From positions 1 through 46,462 of the forward strand of contig JAOPYK010000093.1 of assembly GCA_025964695.1 (NCBI GenBank): DNA of 46,462 nucleotides, in the 5' to 3' direction. Shown here piece by piece: positions 7,947 through 17,571 of the stretch; position 1 is the stretch's first letter, and every line of letters begins with the position of its first letter. The notes beneath the pieces are model-generated. The model was given only the letters and a program-made list of their open reading frames with translations. It was not told where the DNA came from and did no database searches. The DNA comes from Streptosporangiaceae bacterium (GTDB lineage Bacteria; Actinomycetota; Actinomycetes; Streptosporangiales; Streptosporangiaceae). The position numbers were made by a program, and so were the translations under genes.

Positions 7947-9785
7947 ATGCGCCAGCTACCCGTCCCGGATCCCGGGCATCCTGACCACAGAAGTCCGCGC
8001 CGCTACCTTGTCTGGGTCGCCCGGACGCAGCGGCGCGCCCTGCTGGGCGGAATCGCCCTCGGCGTCCTCTGGATGATCAGCCAGGCCCTCATGCCCGCCG
8101 TCATCGGCCGGGCCATCGACGACGGCATCACGGCCAAGGACGTGCCGGCGCTGTGCAGCTGGGCCGGGGTGCTGCTCGGCCTGGGCGTGATACAGGCCGT
8201 CAGCGGCGTCACCCGGCACCGGTTCGCCGTCTACAACTGGCTGGCCGCGGCCTACCGGACCGTTCAGGTCATCAGCCGGCAGGCCACCCGGCTGGGCGGC
8301 ACGCTGCCCAAGCGGCTCACCACCGGCGAAGTGGTCAGCGTCGGCATCGCGGACGTCGCCTACATCGGCGACGCGATGGACATCACCGCGCGGGCCACCG
8401 GCGCGTTCGTGGCCATCGCCGCGGTGGCGGGGATCATGCTGGCCACCTCGCCTCCGCTCGGCCTGATCGTGGTGATCGGCGTACCGCTGATCATCGTGGC
8501 GGTGGCCCCGCTGCTCCGGCCTCTGCACCGTCGTCAGGTCCGGCAGCGGGAGCTGTCCGGCGAGCTCAACACCCGCGCCGCGGACATCGTGGCCGGGTTG
8601 CGGGTGCTTCGCGGCGTCGGCGGTGAACAGGTCTTCGCCGGCCGGTACCGCGAGGAGTCCCAGAGCGTTCGGCGGGCCGGGGTGGAGGTCGCCCGGGCCG
8701 AGTCGATGCTCAGTGGGGCCGAGGTGCTGCTGCCCGGCCTGTTGATCGTCCTGGTCACCTGGGTGGGTGCCCGGTTCGCGGTGGAAGGCCGGATCAGTAT
8801 CGGTCACCTGGTCGCGTTCTACGGCTACGCGGTCTTCCTCATCGAGCCGATGCGTACGCTGGGCGAAGCCGCGGACAAGATCACTAAGGCGCACGTCGCG
8901 GCCGCGCGGGTGGTCCGGATCCTGTCCCTGGAGCCGGAGTTCCCCGACGAGGGCACCCGGGTGCCGCCGGCTCCCGCCGAGCTGACCGACCCCACGTCCG
9001 GTCTGGTGGTAAGGCCCGGCCGGCTCACGGCGATCGCGGCCGCGGACCCGGTGGACGCCCAGGCCATCGCCGACCGGCTCGGCCGTTATGCGGAGCCGGG
9101 TGAGGCCCGGTACGGCGGAGTGCCGCTGGCCGAGGTCGCGGACGTACGCCGGCGCGTCCTGGTCGCGGTCAACGAGGACCGGCTGTTCTCCGGACGGCTC
9201 CGTGACGAACTGACCGGCGACAGGCTCCCGACCGGCGATCAGCGCCCGGCCGGTGACCATGATCTGGCCGGTCAGCATGGTCCGGCCGGGAAACCCGGCT
9301 TGGTCGCGGAACCCGGCTGCACCGAGGAGAACGGCGACCTGGACCTCGACCTGGACCTGGACCTGGACGCAGCGCTGTACGCGGCGTGCGCGCAGGACGT
9401 CGTGGACGAGGTGGGGCTGGACTCCCATGTCGAGGAGGCGGGCCGGGAGTTCTCCGGCGGGCAGCGTCAGCGCCTCCGGCTGGCCCGGGCCCTGGCGGCC
9501 GACCCGGACGTGCTCGTGCTGGTGGAGCCCACCAGCGCGGTCGACGCGCACACCGAGGCCAGGATCGCCGTCCGGCTCGCCAAGGCCCGCGGCGGCCGCA
9601 CGACCGTGGTGTGCACCACCAGCCCGCTCGTGCTGGACCGCGCCGACCACGTCGCGTACGTCGAGGGCGGACTCGTCGTCGCCGAGGGAACCCATACGGA
9701 TCTGCTGCGTACGGCTCCGGCCTACGCCGCCACCGTCACCAGGCAAGAGACCAGGCAAGAGACCAGGCAAGAGAGAGTCGAGTGA
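7947..9785 (+). CDS. ABC exporter half-transporter with degenerate ATPase domain
   Basis: A 612-aa fused permease-ATPase half-transporter with a six-helix membrane domain (residues about 25-320). Its nucleotide-binding domain lacks a Walker A motif: the expected region (about 360-375) reads TAIAAADPVDAQA. Walker B is altered to VLVLVEPTSAVD (Asp to Val). The signature FSGGQRQRLRLARAL is intact. A low-complexity insert contains TGD/AGQ-type repeats and an LDLDLDLDLD run (9336-9365), and the C-terminus ends in RQETRQETRQE. ATG 7947 is used rather than an upstream TTG. The protein pairs with the overlapping next gene. Substrate unknown; multidrug or lipid export is typical of the family. Confidence 0.9.
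   Translation: MRQLPVPDPGHPDHRSPRRYLVWVARTQRRALLGGIALGVLWMISQALMPAVIGRAIDDGITAKDVPALCSWAGVLLGLGVIQAVSGVTRHRFAVYNWLAAAYRTVQVISRQATRLGGTLPKRLTTGEVVSVGIADVAYIGDAMDITARATGAFVAIAAVAGIMLATSPPLGLIVVIGVPLIIVAVAPLLRPLHRRQVRQRELSGELNTRAADIVAGLRVLRGVGGEQVFAGRYREESQSVRRAGVEVARAESMLSGAEVLLPGLLIVLVTWVGARFAVEGRISIGHLVAFYGYAVFLIEPMRTLGEAADKITKAHVAAARVVRILSLEPEFPDEGTRVPPAPAELTDPTSGLVVRPGRLTAIAAADPVDAQAIADRLGRYAEPGEARYGGVPLAEVADVRRRVLVAVNEDRLFSGRLRDELTGDRLPTGDQRPAGDHDLAGQHGPAGKPGLVAEPGCTEENGDLDLDLDLDLDAALYAACAQDVVDEVGLDSHVEEAGREFSGGQRQRLRLARALAADPDVLVLVEPTSAVDAHTEARIAVRLAKARGGRTTVVCTTSPLVLDRADHVAYVEGGLVVAEGTHTDLLRTAPAYAATVTRQETRQETRQERVE
9336..9365. repeat. Five 6-bp repeats (GACCTG) encoding an Asp-Leu run
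   Basis: Five in-frame hexamers, four GACCTG and one GACCTC, encode a run of alternating Asp and Leu in the disordered insert of the first ABC subunit. Confidence 0.85.
9738..9773. repeat. Three 12-bp repeats at the 3' end of the first ABC gene
   Basis: Three exact copies of ACCAGGCAAGAG encode TRQE repeats at the extreme C-terminus, immediately before the GTGA overlap with the second ABC gene. Confidence 0.9.
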
Positions 9786-11524
9786 GCGCCAGCAGGTTGC
9801 CGGTGGCGTCGCGTGCTCAGGTGCGCGCGTACGCACGGCGGATGACGCTGCGGCATCCGCGCGCCCTGGGCGGCGCGCTGGCGCTGCACGCCCTGGCCGC
9901 GCTGGCCGGCCTGGTCACCCCCTGGCTGCTGGGTGATCTGGTCGAGGGCGTACGCACCGGACGGGTGAACGTCGACCGGGTGGCGCTGGCCATCGCCGGG
10001 TTCGTCATCGCCCAGGGTGTACTGATCCGTTTCGCCTATTACGCCTCCACCCGGCTGGGTGAGAAGGTCCTGGCCGAGCTGCGCGAGGAGTTCGTCGACC
10101 GGATCCTGGACCTGCCCCTGTCCACGGTCGAACGGGCCGGCACCGGTGACCTGCTGAGCCGTACCTCCAGGGACATCGCCGCCATGGCCCGCACGGTCCG
10201 GGCGGCGGTGCCGGAGACGCTGATCGCGCTGGTGATGCTCGCGTTCACGGTGGGTGCGCTGCTGCTGGTCGGGCCGCTGCTGGCGCTGCCCTGCCTGGTG
10301 GCGGTGCCGCTGCTGTGGGGCAGCACCCGTTGGTATCTCGCCCGGGCCCACGACGGCTATCTGCGGGAGAACGCCGCCTGGTCGGAGCTGACGGACGGAC
10401 TGGCCGAGACGGTGAACGGGGCGCGCACCGTCGAGGCGCTGGGCCTGGCCCGGCGCAGGCACGAGCGTTGCGACACCGACATCGCCCGCAGCTGGGCGGC
10501 GGAGCGCTACACGCTGGGCCTGCGCTGCGTGTACTACCCGCTCGTCGAGCTCGGCTACGTCGTGCCCGTGGTGTCGACGTTGCTGGTCGGCGGGCTTTTC
10601 TACATCCACGACATGGCCTCACTCGCGCAGGTCACCGCGGCCACACTGTACGTTCAGCAGCTCATCGAGCCCATTGACATGCTGCTCAACTGGCTGGACG
10701 AGCTCCAGGTCGGTGGAGCCTCGCTGGCCCGCGTGCTCGGTGTCGCGCACGTGCCGGCCGACCGTACGGCCGCGCAGCGCTCTCCCGAGGGCAACCGGCT
10801 GGAGGTCCGGGAGGCGCGCTACGCCTACCGGGAGGGGCACGACGTGCTGCACGGCGTGGACCTCGTCCTGCGGCCAGGTGAGCGGCTGGCGGTCGTGGGG
10901 CCGAGCGGCGCCGGCAAGTCGACGCTGGGCCGGCTGCTGGCCGGCATCCACGGGCCGCGCACCGGATCGGTGTCGGTCGGGAACCCGGGCGACGCGGTCC
11001 CGCTGGTCGAGCTGCCCCTGGAGGAACTGCGCGGCCATGTCGCGCTGGTCACTCAGGAGCACCACGTGTTCCGCGGCACGGTCCGCGACAACCTGGTGCT
11101 GGCGCGTCCGGACGCGACCGACGCCGACGTCCGGGCGGCGCTGGAGGCGGTGGACGCCTGGGACTGGGTGTCCGAGCTCGGGCTGGACACCACCGTCGGC
11201 TCGGGTGGAACGGTGCTGTCACCGGCGCAGGCCCAGCAGCTGGCGCTGGCCCGGCTGGTGCTGGCGGATCCGCACACGCTGGTGCTGGACGAGGCGACCT
11301 CGTTGCTCGACCCGCGTGCCGCCCGCCATCTGGAGCGTTCGCTGGCGGCCGTTCTTCACGGCCGCACGGTCGTCGCCATCGCGCACCGGTTGCACACCGC
11401 GCACGACGCGGACCGGGTCGCGGTGGTCGAGGACGGCCGCATCACCGAGCTCGGCGGTCACGACGCTCTGGTCGCCGCGGGTGGTTCCTACGCCGCCCTC
11501 TGGGCCTCCTGGCACGGTGAATAG
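9782..11524 (+). CDS. ABC exporter half-transporter, partner with canonical Walker motifs
   Basis: A 580-aa half-transporter with an N-terminal six-helix exporter domain and a C-terminal ATPase. Walker A is intact (GPSGAGKST, about 373-381), the Q loop is ALVTQEHHVF, Walker B is TLVLDEATSLLD and the switch His is in AIAHRLHT. The signature motif is degenerate: LSPAQAQQLALARL instead of LSGGQ. Combined with the upstream subunit this gives one complete composite ATP site (this Walker A/B with the partner's FSGGQ) and one dead site. GTG 9782 overlaps the previous stop (GTGA), indicating coupled translation and 1:1 assembly. Confidence 0.92.
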   Translation: MSASRLPVASRAQVRAYARRMTLRHPRALGGALALHALAALAGLVTPWLLGDLVEGVRTGRVNVDRVALAIAGFVIAQGVLIRFAYYASTRLGEKVLAELREEFVDRILDLPLSTVERAGTGDLLSRTSRDIAAMARTVRAAVPETLIALVMLAFTVGALLLVGPLLALPCLVAVPLLWGSTRWYLARAHDGYLRENAAWSELTDGLAETVNGARTVEALGLARRRHERCDTDIARSWAAERYTLGLRCVYYPLVELGYVVPVVSTLLVGGLFYIHDMASLAQVTAATLYVQQLIEPIDMLLNWLDELQVGGASLARVLGVAHVPADRTAAQRSPEGNRLEVREARYAYREGHDVLHGVDLVLRPGERLAVVGPSGAGKSTLGRLLAGIHGPRTGSVSVGNPGDAVPLVELPLEELRGHVALVTQEHHVFRGTVRDNLVLARPDATDADVRAALEAVDAWDWVSELGLDTTVGSGGTVLSPAQAQQLALARLVLADPHTLVLDEATSLLDPRAARHLERSLAAVLHGRTVVAIAHRLHTAHDADRVAVVEDGRITELGGHDALVAAGGSYAALWASWHGE

Positions 11525-11557
11525 TAACCCCGGCATTGGCCACTGAACCGGGACGTC

Positions 11558-11588
11558 CGCCCGTCGGCGATCTGCCGATGGACGGGCG
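11558..11588. terminator. Bidirectional hairpin between ABC exporter and peptidase genes
   Basis: CGCCCGTC (11558-11565) pairs with GACGGGCG (11581-11588), and inner GGC/GCC can extend the stem. It sits between convergent genes and has no clear U-tract. Confidence 0.5.
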
Positions 11589-11606
11589 CGCCGTGCGCGG
11601 GCGGGG

Positions 11607-13751
11607 TCAGGTCACGGCGTCCAGCGAACGCCGGAGGAACTCGACCTGCAGGTGCAGGAGGTTCTCGGCGACCACCTCCTGCGGGGTCATGTGGGTGACG
11701 CCGGACAGCGGCAGCACGGTGTGCGGACGGCCCGCGGCCACCAGGGCCGACGACAACCGCAGCGTGTGCGCGGCGACCACGTTGTCGTCGGCCAGCCCGT
11801 GGATGAGCATGAGCGGCCGTTCCAGTTTCGCCGCGTCGGCCAGCAGTGAGTTGCGGACGTAGTTGTCCGGCTCCTCGTTGGGGTGTCCCAGATAACGTTC
11901 GGTGTAGTGGGTGTCGTACAGCCGCCAGTCGGTCACCGGCGCCCCCGCCACCGCGGCGTGGAAGACGTCGGGGCGGCGGAGCACCGCCAGCGCGGCCAGC
12001 CAGCCGCCGAACGACCAGCCGCGGATGCCCACCCGGCGGAGGTCGAGCGCCTCCGGGTGGTGGCGGGCGGCCTCCTCGAGCGCGGTGATCTGGTCCTCCA
12101 GCACCGGTGTGACGAAGTCGCCGTGCACCGCGCGCTCCCAGGCCGGACCACGGGCCGGGGTGCCCCGGCCGTCCGCGATCACCACGGCGAACCCCTGGTC
12201 GGCCAGCCACTGCGCCTCGCAGTACGCTCGCTGCACCGCCACCACACGCTGCGCGTGCGGGCCGCCGTACGGGTCCATCAGCACCGGCAGCCGGCCCGCC
12301 CCGGGCTGCCAGCCGGTGGGCAGCAGCACGGCCGTACGGATCTCCCGCTCGCCGGCCCGCAACAGCTCCACCGATGGGGTGATCAGCGGGGTCTCGGCCC
12401 GGGAGGCGATCTCGAAACCGTTGACCGTGGTGGTCACCCCGGGCCGGTCGAGCCGGGAGCCGGTCAGCACGGTCACGCCCCCGGAACGGCGCCCGGAGAA
12501 GACCCCGGGCCCGCTGGTCAGCCGGGCGAGGGCGCCCCAGCCGTCCATGTCGTGGGGGTCCGCAGCGCCGTCGAACAGGTAGACATGCACCTCGGTGGGT
12601 TCCTGCGAGGCACTGAACAGCACGGTCTCGCCGTCGACGTCGAGCACGCTCCGGATCTGTAGCCCCACCGGGGTGACGGGAGTGTCGCCCACCATCAGCC
12701 GTCGCGTGTCGGTCTCCCGGTCGTCGACCGCGCGCACCAGCGCCCCCGAGCTCGTACGGGCGGGCACGCCGGGCACGATCTCCAGCCACACCGGGTCGGT
12801 GTCGGCGAGTTCCAGCCTGGTCTCGCCGTTCCACGGATCCACCCGCAGCAGCCGCATCGCTCGCTGGTCCCGGGACTGCACCACGATCAGCGGGCCCCGC
12901 TCGTCCCAGTAGGCGTTGACCAGATAGGGGAATTCGCCGCGATCCCAGGCCACGGCGGTCCGGCTGCCCGTCGAGGCGCGGTCCTCGGCGCTCCCCGCCG
13001 TCCGTGCGCTGGCGCCGTTCAGCCGCAGGATCACCAGGGAAACGTAGGCGTTCGGGGTGCCCGCCGCCGGGTAGGCGACCTCCTGCGCCGGCCGGTCCGG
13101 GTTGGCGGGGTCCGCGATGTGCCAGCGTTCCACCGGGGTCTCGTCGACCCGGGCCACCAGCAGCGCGGCGCCGTCCGGAGACCACCAGTAGCCCCGCATC
13201 CGCTGCATCTCCTCGGCGGCGATGAACTCGGCCACGCCGTAGGACACCTGCTCGGTCTCCGGCCGCACCAGGGCCGTGTCCTCGCCGGTGGTCAGATCGA
13301 CCATGTGCAGGGTCCGGCCGGAGACGTACGCGACCCGCCGTCCGGCGGGATCGGGCCGAGGGTCGAAGACCGGAGTCTTGGCGGTCTCCAGGGCCTGTAC
13401 GGTTCCCGTCCGCAGATCCGCGGTGAAGAGCTGCCCGGCCAGGGCGAACGCGGCCAGTGTGACGTCACGGTCCGTGGCGTAGCCCACGATGCCGCCCGCC
13501 TGCTCCCGGGCCCGTTCCCGTCTGGCTCGCTCGACCGCCGGCAGGTCACCGTCCGCGGCCAGATCGCCTGGGTCGGCGATCAACCGCTCCGCACCGGAGG
13601 CGGCGTCGATCGTCCACAGGCAGGTCACCGGGTCGGTGCCGCCCTGGGTGCGCAGGAAGGATACGTGCGACCCGTCCGGCGCGATCTGGAAGCCCCGCGG
13701 GACACCCAGGCTGAACCGCCGGGTGCGGGCACTTTGCTGCGGAAAGCTCAT
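11607..13751 (-). CDS. Prolyl oligopeptidase family serine peptidase (S9, DPP-IV-like)
   Basis: A 714-aa two-domain peptidase: an N-terminal beta-propeller (DPP-IV N-terminal region) containing AAEEMQRMRGYWWSPDG, whose Glu pair resembles the one that holds the substrate amino terminus in DPP-IV, followed by an alpha/beta-hydrolase. The catalytic triad is visible as Ser580 (GWSFGGW), Asp655 (HGLADDNV) and His687 (GVTHM). It probably removes dipeptides, possibly Xaa-Pro, from peptides. No signal peptide is seen, so it is likely cytoplasmic. ATG 13751 is chosen over ATG 13757 because AGAGG stands 7 nt before it. It is divergent from the next gene and convergent with the ABC exporter. Confidence 0.92.
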   Translation of the reverse strand: MSFPQQSARTRRFSLGVPRGFQIAPDGSHVSFLRTQGGTDPVTCLWTIDAASGAERLIADPGDLAADGDLPAVERARRERAREQAGGIVGYATDRDVTLAAFALAGQLFTADLRTGTVQALETAKTPVFDPRPDPAGRRVAYVSGRTLHMVDLTTGEDTALVRPETEQVSYGVAEFIAAEEMQRMRGYWWSPDGAALLVARVDETPVERWHIADPANPDRPAQEVAYPAAGTPNAYVSLVILRLNGASARTAGSAEDRASTGSRTAVAWDRGEFPYLVNAYWDERGPLIVVQSRDQRAMRLLRVDPWNGETRLELADTDPVWLEIVPGVPARTSSGALVRAVDDRETDTRRLMVGDTPVTPVGLQIRSVLDVDGETVLFSASQEPTEVHVYLFDGAADPHDMDGWGALARLTSGPGVFSGRRSGGVTVLTGSRLDRPGVTTTVNGFEIASRAETPLITPSVELLRAGEREIRTAVLLPTGWQPGAGRLPVLMDPYGGPHAQRVVAVQRAYCEAQWLADQGFAVVIADGRGTPARGPAWERAVHGDFVTPVLEDQITALEEAARHHPEALDLRRVGIRGWSFGGWLAALAVLRRPDVFHAAVAGAPVTDWRLYDTHYTERYLGHPNEEPDNYVRNSLLADAAKLERPLMLIHGLADDNVVAAHTLRLSSALVAAGRPHTVLPLSGVTHMTPQEVVAENLLHLQVEFLRRSLDAVT

Positions 13752-13871
13752 GGTCATACCTCTGATCCTGCCAGCCCCCGCCGGGCCGGCGGCAGGTCGC
13801 TCCCCGAAGACCCCGGATTTCCCTCGGTGTGGCACAGCGGATCAGAGTGATCGCCTCGGTAGTCTTCGCCC

Positions 13872-15104
13872 ATGTCTACCCCCCATAGGCGCTTTCTCGG
13901 CCGTCCGATGCCCCGGGTCATGGTGCTCGGTACGGCGGGCACCGCGTCTGTGCTCGGTCTCGCCGGGCTCAGCACCGTGGGCAGAGGTACGGCGGTCGTC
14001 CACCAGGCGGCCGAGACGGTGGTCAAGCCACCGGGACGGCCATCGGGCCAGAAGGTCTCCCAGCCCGGCTGGCGGGTCGTCGACGTCACCTCCGCGACCG
14101 CCTATCCGGGGGATCAGCTCATGGACGTGGCCACACTGGGACCCAAGGAGGCCTGGGCGGTCGGCTCGACCGGTGGTCACCTCGATTCGGCGCCGCTGAT
14201 CCGGCGCTGGGACGGCAACTCCTGGCGGACCGTGACCGCGCCGCCGTTGCCCAAAGGAACCACGAACGGGGTGCTGCGGAAGGTCGTGGCGTACTCGCCG
14301 ACAGATGTGTGGATCTTCGGGGACCGGCGGGTGGGCGGCTTGATCCGCCCCGCTGGCTTCGGGCTGCACTGGAACGGCGTGAGCTGGAAGACGACCGACT
14401 TCGGCGGCGGCACCGTCAGTGACGCCGTGGCCGCCGGGCCCAACGACGTCTGGGTGGTCGGCGAGCGTTCGACCAAGACCGACCCGTTCCTGCCCTTCGC
14501 TCGGCATTTCGACGGGCGGAGCTGGAAGAAGGCGGCCGTTCCCGGCGGGGCATGGGCGCTCGGCGCCCGGTCGGCCAAGGACATCTGGGCGGTGGGGGAG
14601 AGCACGGGCGGGGTCGCTCATGCCACCGTCGCGCACTGGAACGGCAAGAAGTGGCGCTCGATGCCGAGGCCGAGCCCGGTGCTGCGCCGCAATGTCGAGT
14701 ATCAGATCTCCAGTATTCGCGCTCGCGGGGCCAACGACGTGTGGGCCACACTGACGCTTCGCGACCTGGCGCAGGGCGGCACCCCGGCCGGCTCCCTGCT
14801 GGCACACTGGAACGGCAAGGCATGGGTCCAGCCCAAGCTGAACCTGCGCAAGGACACGCTGTTCGACCTCGCACCTGACGGTGACGGCGGCCTGTGGCTG
14901 CTGTCGTTCGTCGGTCCCACCCGTACCGACCTCCTGCACTACGTCAAGGGAAAGATCATCCGGCAGAAGGCTCCGGCCAAGCCCGGCACCACCGGGGACC
15001 TCCAGTCGCTGGCACCCGTCCCGGGGACCCGGTCGCTGTGGGTGGCCGGTGACCTGGTTCACCGGAATCACACGGTGGCGGCCGTCTACAAGTACGGTTC
15101 ATAA
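13872..15104 (+). CDS. Exported beta-propeller-like repeat protein of unknown function
   Basis: A 410-aa protein with an N-terminal Arg-rich stretch and hydrophobic segment (VMVLGTAGTASVLGLAGL), suggesting export or membrane anchoring. The rest consists of about six repeats built around a [DE][IVA]W[AIV]xG turn and a HWNGxxW strand (examples: EAWAVGSTGG, DVWVVGERS, DIWAVGEST, AHWNGKKW, AHWNGKAW), a pattern like a kelch/WD-type propeller. The gene looks leaderless: TAGTCT (13860-13865) ends 6 nt before ATG. It stands between a propeller peptidase and a membrane kinase, but nothing in the sequence ties them functionally. I recognise no named family. Confidence 0.8.
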   Translation: MSTPHRRFLGRPMPRVMVLGTAGTASVLGLAGLSTVGRGTAVVHQAAETVVKPPGRPSGQKVSQPGWRVVDVTSATAYPGDQLMDVATLGPKEAWAVGSTGGHLDSAPLIRRWDGNSWRTVTAPPLPKGTTNGVLRKVVAYSPTDVWIFGDRRVGGLIRPAGFGLHWNGVSWKTTDFGGGTVSDAVAAGPNDVWVVGERSTKTDPFLPFARHFDGRSWKKAAVPGGAWALGARSAKDIWAVGESTGGVAHATVAHWNGKKWRSMPRPSPVLRRNVEYQISSIRARGANDVWATLTLRDLAQGGTPAGSLLAHWNGKAWVQPKLNLRKDTLFDLAPDGDGGLWLLSFVGPTRTDLLHYVKGKIIRQKAPAKPGTTGDLQSLAPVPGTRSLWVAGDLVHRNHTVAAVYKYGS

Positions 15105-15190
15105 CGTATTTCGAGGGCACGTACGCTCGGAGCCTGTCCCCGTCCGATCCCCTTTCCCCTTGTCCACCCCCATTTCCATCAGGAGTCTCG

Positions 15191-16627
15191 ATGCCGGAGC
15201 TACAGCCGGGTGATCCGCGGCGGCTGGGTTCGTACGAGCTCACCGGCCGCCTGGGGGAGGGCGGCCAGGGTGTCGTCTACTCCGCCACGGCGTCGGACGG
15301 CACCGAGGTGGCCGTCAAACTGCTCCGGCCCGACCTGACCGAGGACGAGGCCGCGCGCAGCCGGTTCGTCCGGGAGGTGCAGTCCGCCAAGAGGGTCGCC
15401 CGGTTCTGCACGGCGCAGGTGCTCGAGGCCGATGTCGCGGGAGACCGCCCGTACATCGTGAGCGAGTACGTGCCGGGACCGTCGCTGCAGCGTCAGGTCG
15501 CGGACGAGGGGCCGCGGACCGGCGCGGCACTGGAGCGGCTCGCCATCGGCACGGTGACCGCGCTGGTCGCGATCCACCAGGCCGAGATCGTGCACCGCGA
15601 TTTCAAACCGCACAACGTGCTCATCGGGCCGGACGGCCCGCGAGTGATCGACTTTGGCATCGCCCGGGCACTGGACGCCAGCTCCACGGCGGCCACCGCG
15701 GCCATCGGGACACCCGCCTACATGGCTCCCGAGCAGGTGATGGGCGAGCGCATCACGGCCGCGGTCGACATCTTCGCCTGGGGTTCGGTGATGGTGTTCG
15801 CGGCCACGGGAGTCTCCCCGTTCGGGCAGGACACCATCCCAGCGGTGATCAACCGGATCCTCAACCAGGAGCCCGACCTCAGCGGTATGCCCGACGAGCT
15901 GCGGGAGGTGGTCCGCGAGTGCCTGGCCAAGGACCCGGCCGCTCGCCCCACCGCCAGTGACCTCCTGATGCGGCTGCTCGGCCAGGAGGGCGGTATGCCA
16001 CCGTCGCCGGTGGTCATGGCACCGATCGGCGAGCCCGGTGTGGGGGCGACCCGGCTGGAGACCATCCCGGGGAGCGACGACGACGTGTCGACCGCGGCAC
16101 TGGGCCAGGGAGCCGTGCTGGCCGGTGGACATGGCGATTCCGGTCGTACCGCGGGTGGATACCCTGCCCCGGACCAGGTGACGCTCCCGCCGGTGGTGGG
16201 ATATCCCGCGGCCCCGGCGCGGTCCGGTGGCAGCGGGAAGGCCGTCGGGATCGCCGCGGCGGTCGCCGCGCTGGTGGTGGCGTTGGCGATCGGGGTGACG
16301 GCCTGGATGGCCGCCTCCTCGAGCAAGAACAGCCAGCAGACACCCGGGCCGGCTACCAACAGCGCCACGAGCGATCAGCCCACCCCGAGCGAGCAGCAGG
16401 CGACGACGACCCAAGCCTCTCGCCGGCCGACGTCACAGGCGCCGCAGCTGCCGCCGCGCACGCCGTCGCGGTCACCGCAGGTGTCCCACACCATCACGCC
16501 CAGCGCCACATCCGCGCCGCCTTCGGGCACCCCGAGCAACCCCGCACCCGGCAGCGGCACCCCCAATCCTGGGGCGGGCAACCAGGGCGGCGGCGCCGGC
16601 GCGAGCACCGTGCCCGCCGGCGGCTGA
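15191..16627 (+). CDS. Transmembrane Ser/Thr protein kinase (PknB-like)
   Basis: A 478-aa eukaryotic-type kinase. Gly loop GRLGEGGQGVVY, Lys43 in VAVKLL, catalytic loop HRDFKPHNVL (Asp137; Phe replaces the usual Leu), DFG at Asp154 and GTPAYMAPEQ in the activation segment are all present. The kinase domain ends near residue 265, a juxtamembrane linker follows, and a transmembrane helix (VGIAAAVAALVVALAIGVTA, about 350-372) leads to a Ser/Thr/Pro/Gly-rich exterior tail of about 100 residues with no PASTA repeats. AGGAG stands 5 nt before ATG 15191. The short low-complexity exterior makes ligand sensing uncertain. Confidence 0.95.
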   Translation: MPELQPGDPRRLGSYELTGRLGEGGQGVVYSATASDGTEVAVKLLRPDLTEDEAARSRFVREVQSAKRVARFCTAQVLEADVAGDRPYIVSEYVPGPSLQRQVADEGPRTGAALERLAIGTVTALVAIHQAEIVHRDFKPHNVLIGPDGPRVIDFGIARALDASSTAATAAIGTPAYMAPEQVMGERITAAVDIFAWGSVMVFAATGVSPFGQDTIPAVINRILNQEPDLSGMPDELREVVRECLAKDPAARPTASDLLMRLLGQEGGMPPSPVVMAPIGEPGVGATRLETIPGSDDDVSTAALGQGAVLAGGHGDSGRTAGGYPAPDQVTLPPVVGYPAAPARSGGSGKAVGIAAAVAALVVALAIGVTAWMAASSSKNSQQTPGPATNSATSDQPTPSEQQATTTQASRRPTSQAPQLPPRTPSRSPQVSHTITPSATSAPPSGTPSNPAPGSGTPNPGAGNQGGGAGASTVPAGG

Positions 16628-16678
16628 TCGCCGGAAAACCTCCCAGACCGGGTGGCCGGGACGGTTACGCTCGATCTC

Positions 16679-17560
16679 ATGAGTCTGCTGGGTGCTGACC
16701 CGGGTCCGACGAACCGGATCCTGTTCGTCCACGCCCATCCCGACGACGAGTCGATCGGGACGGGAGCGACGATGGCCAAGTACGCCGCCGCCGGTGCGCA
16801 GGTGACCCTCGTCACCTGCACGCTGGGTGAGGAAGGGGAAGTCATCCCTGCCGAACTGCGCTATCTGGCTGCGGACAAGGACGACCGGCTGGGCGGATAC
16901 CGGATCCATGAGCTGGCGGCCGCCTGCGCCGCCCTCGGCGTACGTGACCACCGGTCCCTCGGCGCCCCAGGCCGCTGGCGGGACTCGGGCATGCTCGGCG
17001 CCCCCACCAACGAGGACCCCCGCAGTTTCTGGCGGGCCGACCTCGACGAGGCGGCCGAGGCACTCGTCGAGGTCGTCCGAGAGATACGCCCGCAGGTCAT
17101 CGTCACCTACGACGACAACGGGCTGTACGGGCACCCCGACCACATCCAGGCACACCGGGTGACCTGGCGGGCCTTCGAGATGGCGGCAGACCCCGCTGTC
17201 GGCGCGGGCGAGCCGTGGGCGGTGGCCAAGCTGTACGCCACCGCGGTGCCGTTGTCGGTCGTGCGGCGCGTCGTCGAGATCCCGGACGGCCCGTTCGACC
17301 GGGTCGAGGATCTCGGGTACGGAGTTCCGGACGAACACGTGACCACCGTCATCGACGCCGGGGACCATCTGGACGCCAAGCTCGCGGCACTTCGCGCGCA
17401 CCGCACCCAGGTCACCGTGGACGGCCAATTCTTCGCCCTTTCCAACAACGTGGGCCAGCAGGCACTCGGTGCGGAGTACTACACGCTGCTCGTCGGTGAG
17501 CGGGGTCCGGCCGCCGCCGATGGCCGTGAGACGGATCTTTTCGCTGGTATCGGGCTATAG
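16679..17560 (+). CDS. mshB: N-acetyl-GlcN-inositol deacetylase MshB (mycothiol biosynthesis)
   Basis: A 293-aa zinc deacetylase that removes the acetyl group from 1-(2-acetamido-2-deoxy-glucopyranosyl)-inositol, the second named step of mycothiol synthesis. Zinc ligands are seen as His20 and Asp23 in HAHPDDES and His155 in GHPDHIQAH. The segment [20 protein letters not shown] is characteristic of MshB. The related mycothiol-conjugate amidase Mca is the main alternative, but length and these motifs favour MshB. ATG 16679 follows TACGCT (16666-16671) by 7 nt with no Shine-Dalgarno sequence, suggesting a leaderless mRNA. The DUF6113 gene follows closely. Confidence 0.93.
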   Translation: MSLLGADPGPTNRILFVHAHPDDESIGTGATMAKYAAAGAQVTLVTCTLGEEGEVIPAELRYLAADKDDRLGGYRIHELAAACAALGVRDHRSLGAPGRWRDSGMLGAPTNEDPRSFWRADLDEAAEALVEVVREIRPQVIVTYDDNGLYGHPDHIQAHRVTWRAFEMAADPAVGAGEPWAVAKLYATAVPLSVVRRVVEIPDGPFDRVEDLGYGVPDEHVTTVIDAGDHLDAKLAALRAHRTQVTVDGQFFALSNNVGQQALGAEYYTLLVGERGPAAADGRETDLFAGIGL

Positions 17561-17571
17561 CCTGGTGAACT

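Noticed and set aside
7956-9836. 626-codon minus-strand frame opposite the first ABC gene
   Set aside because: Antisense shadow of a gene with clear ABC exporter motifs.
17553-17562. GGCTATAGCC palindrome resembling the LysR box
   Set aside because: The half-sites are in reversed order without the 3-bp centre, and it covers the mshB stop codon; probably chance.
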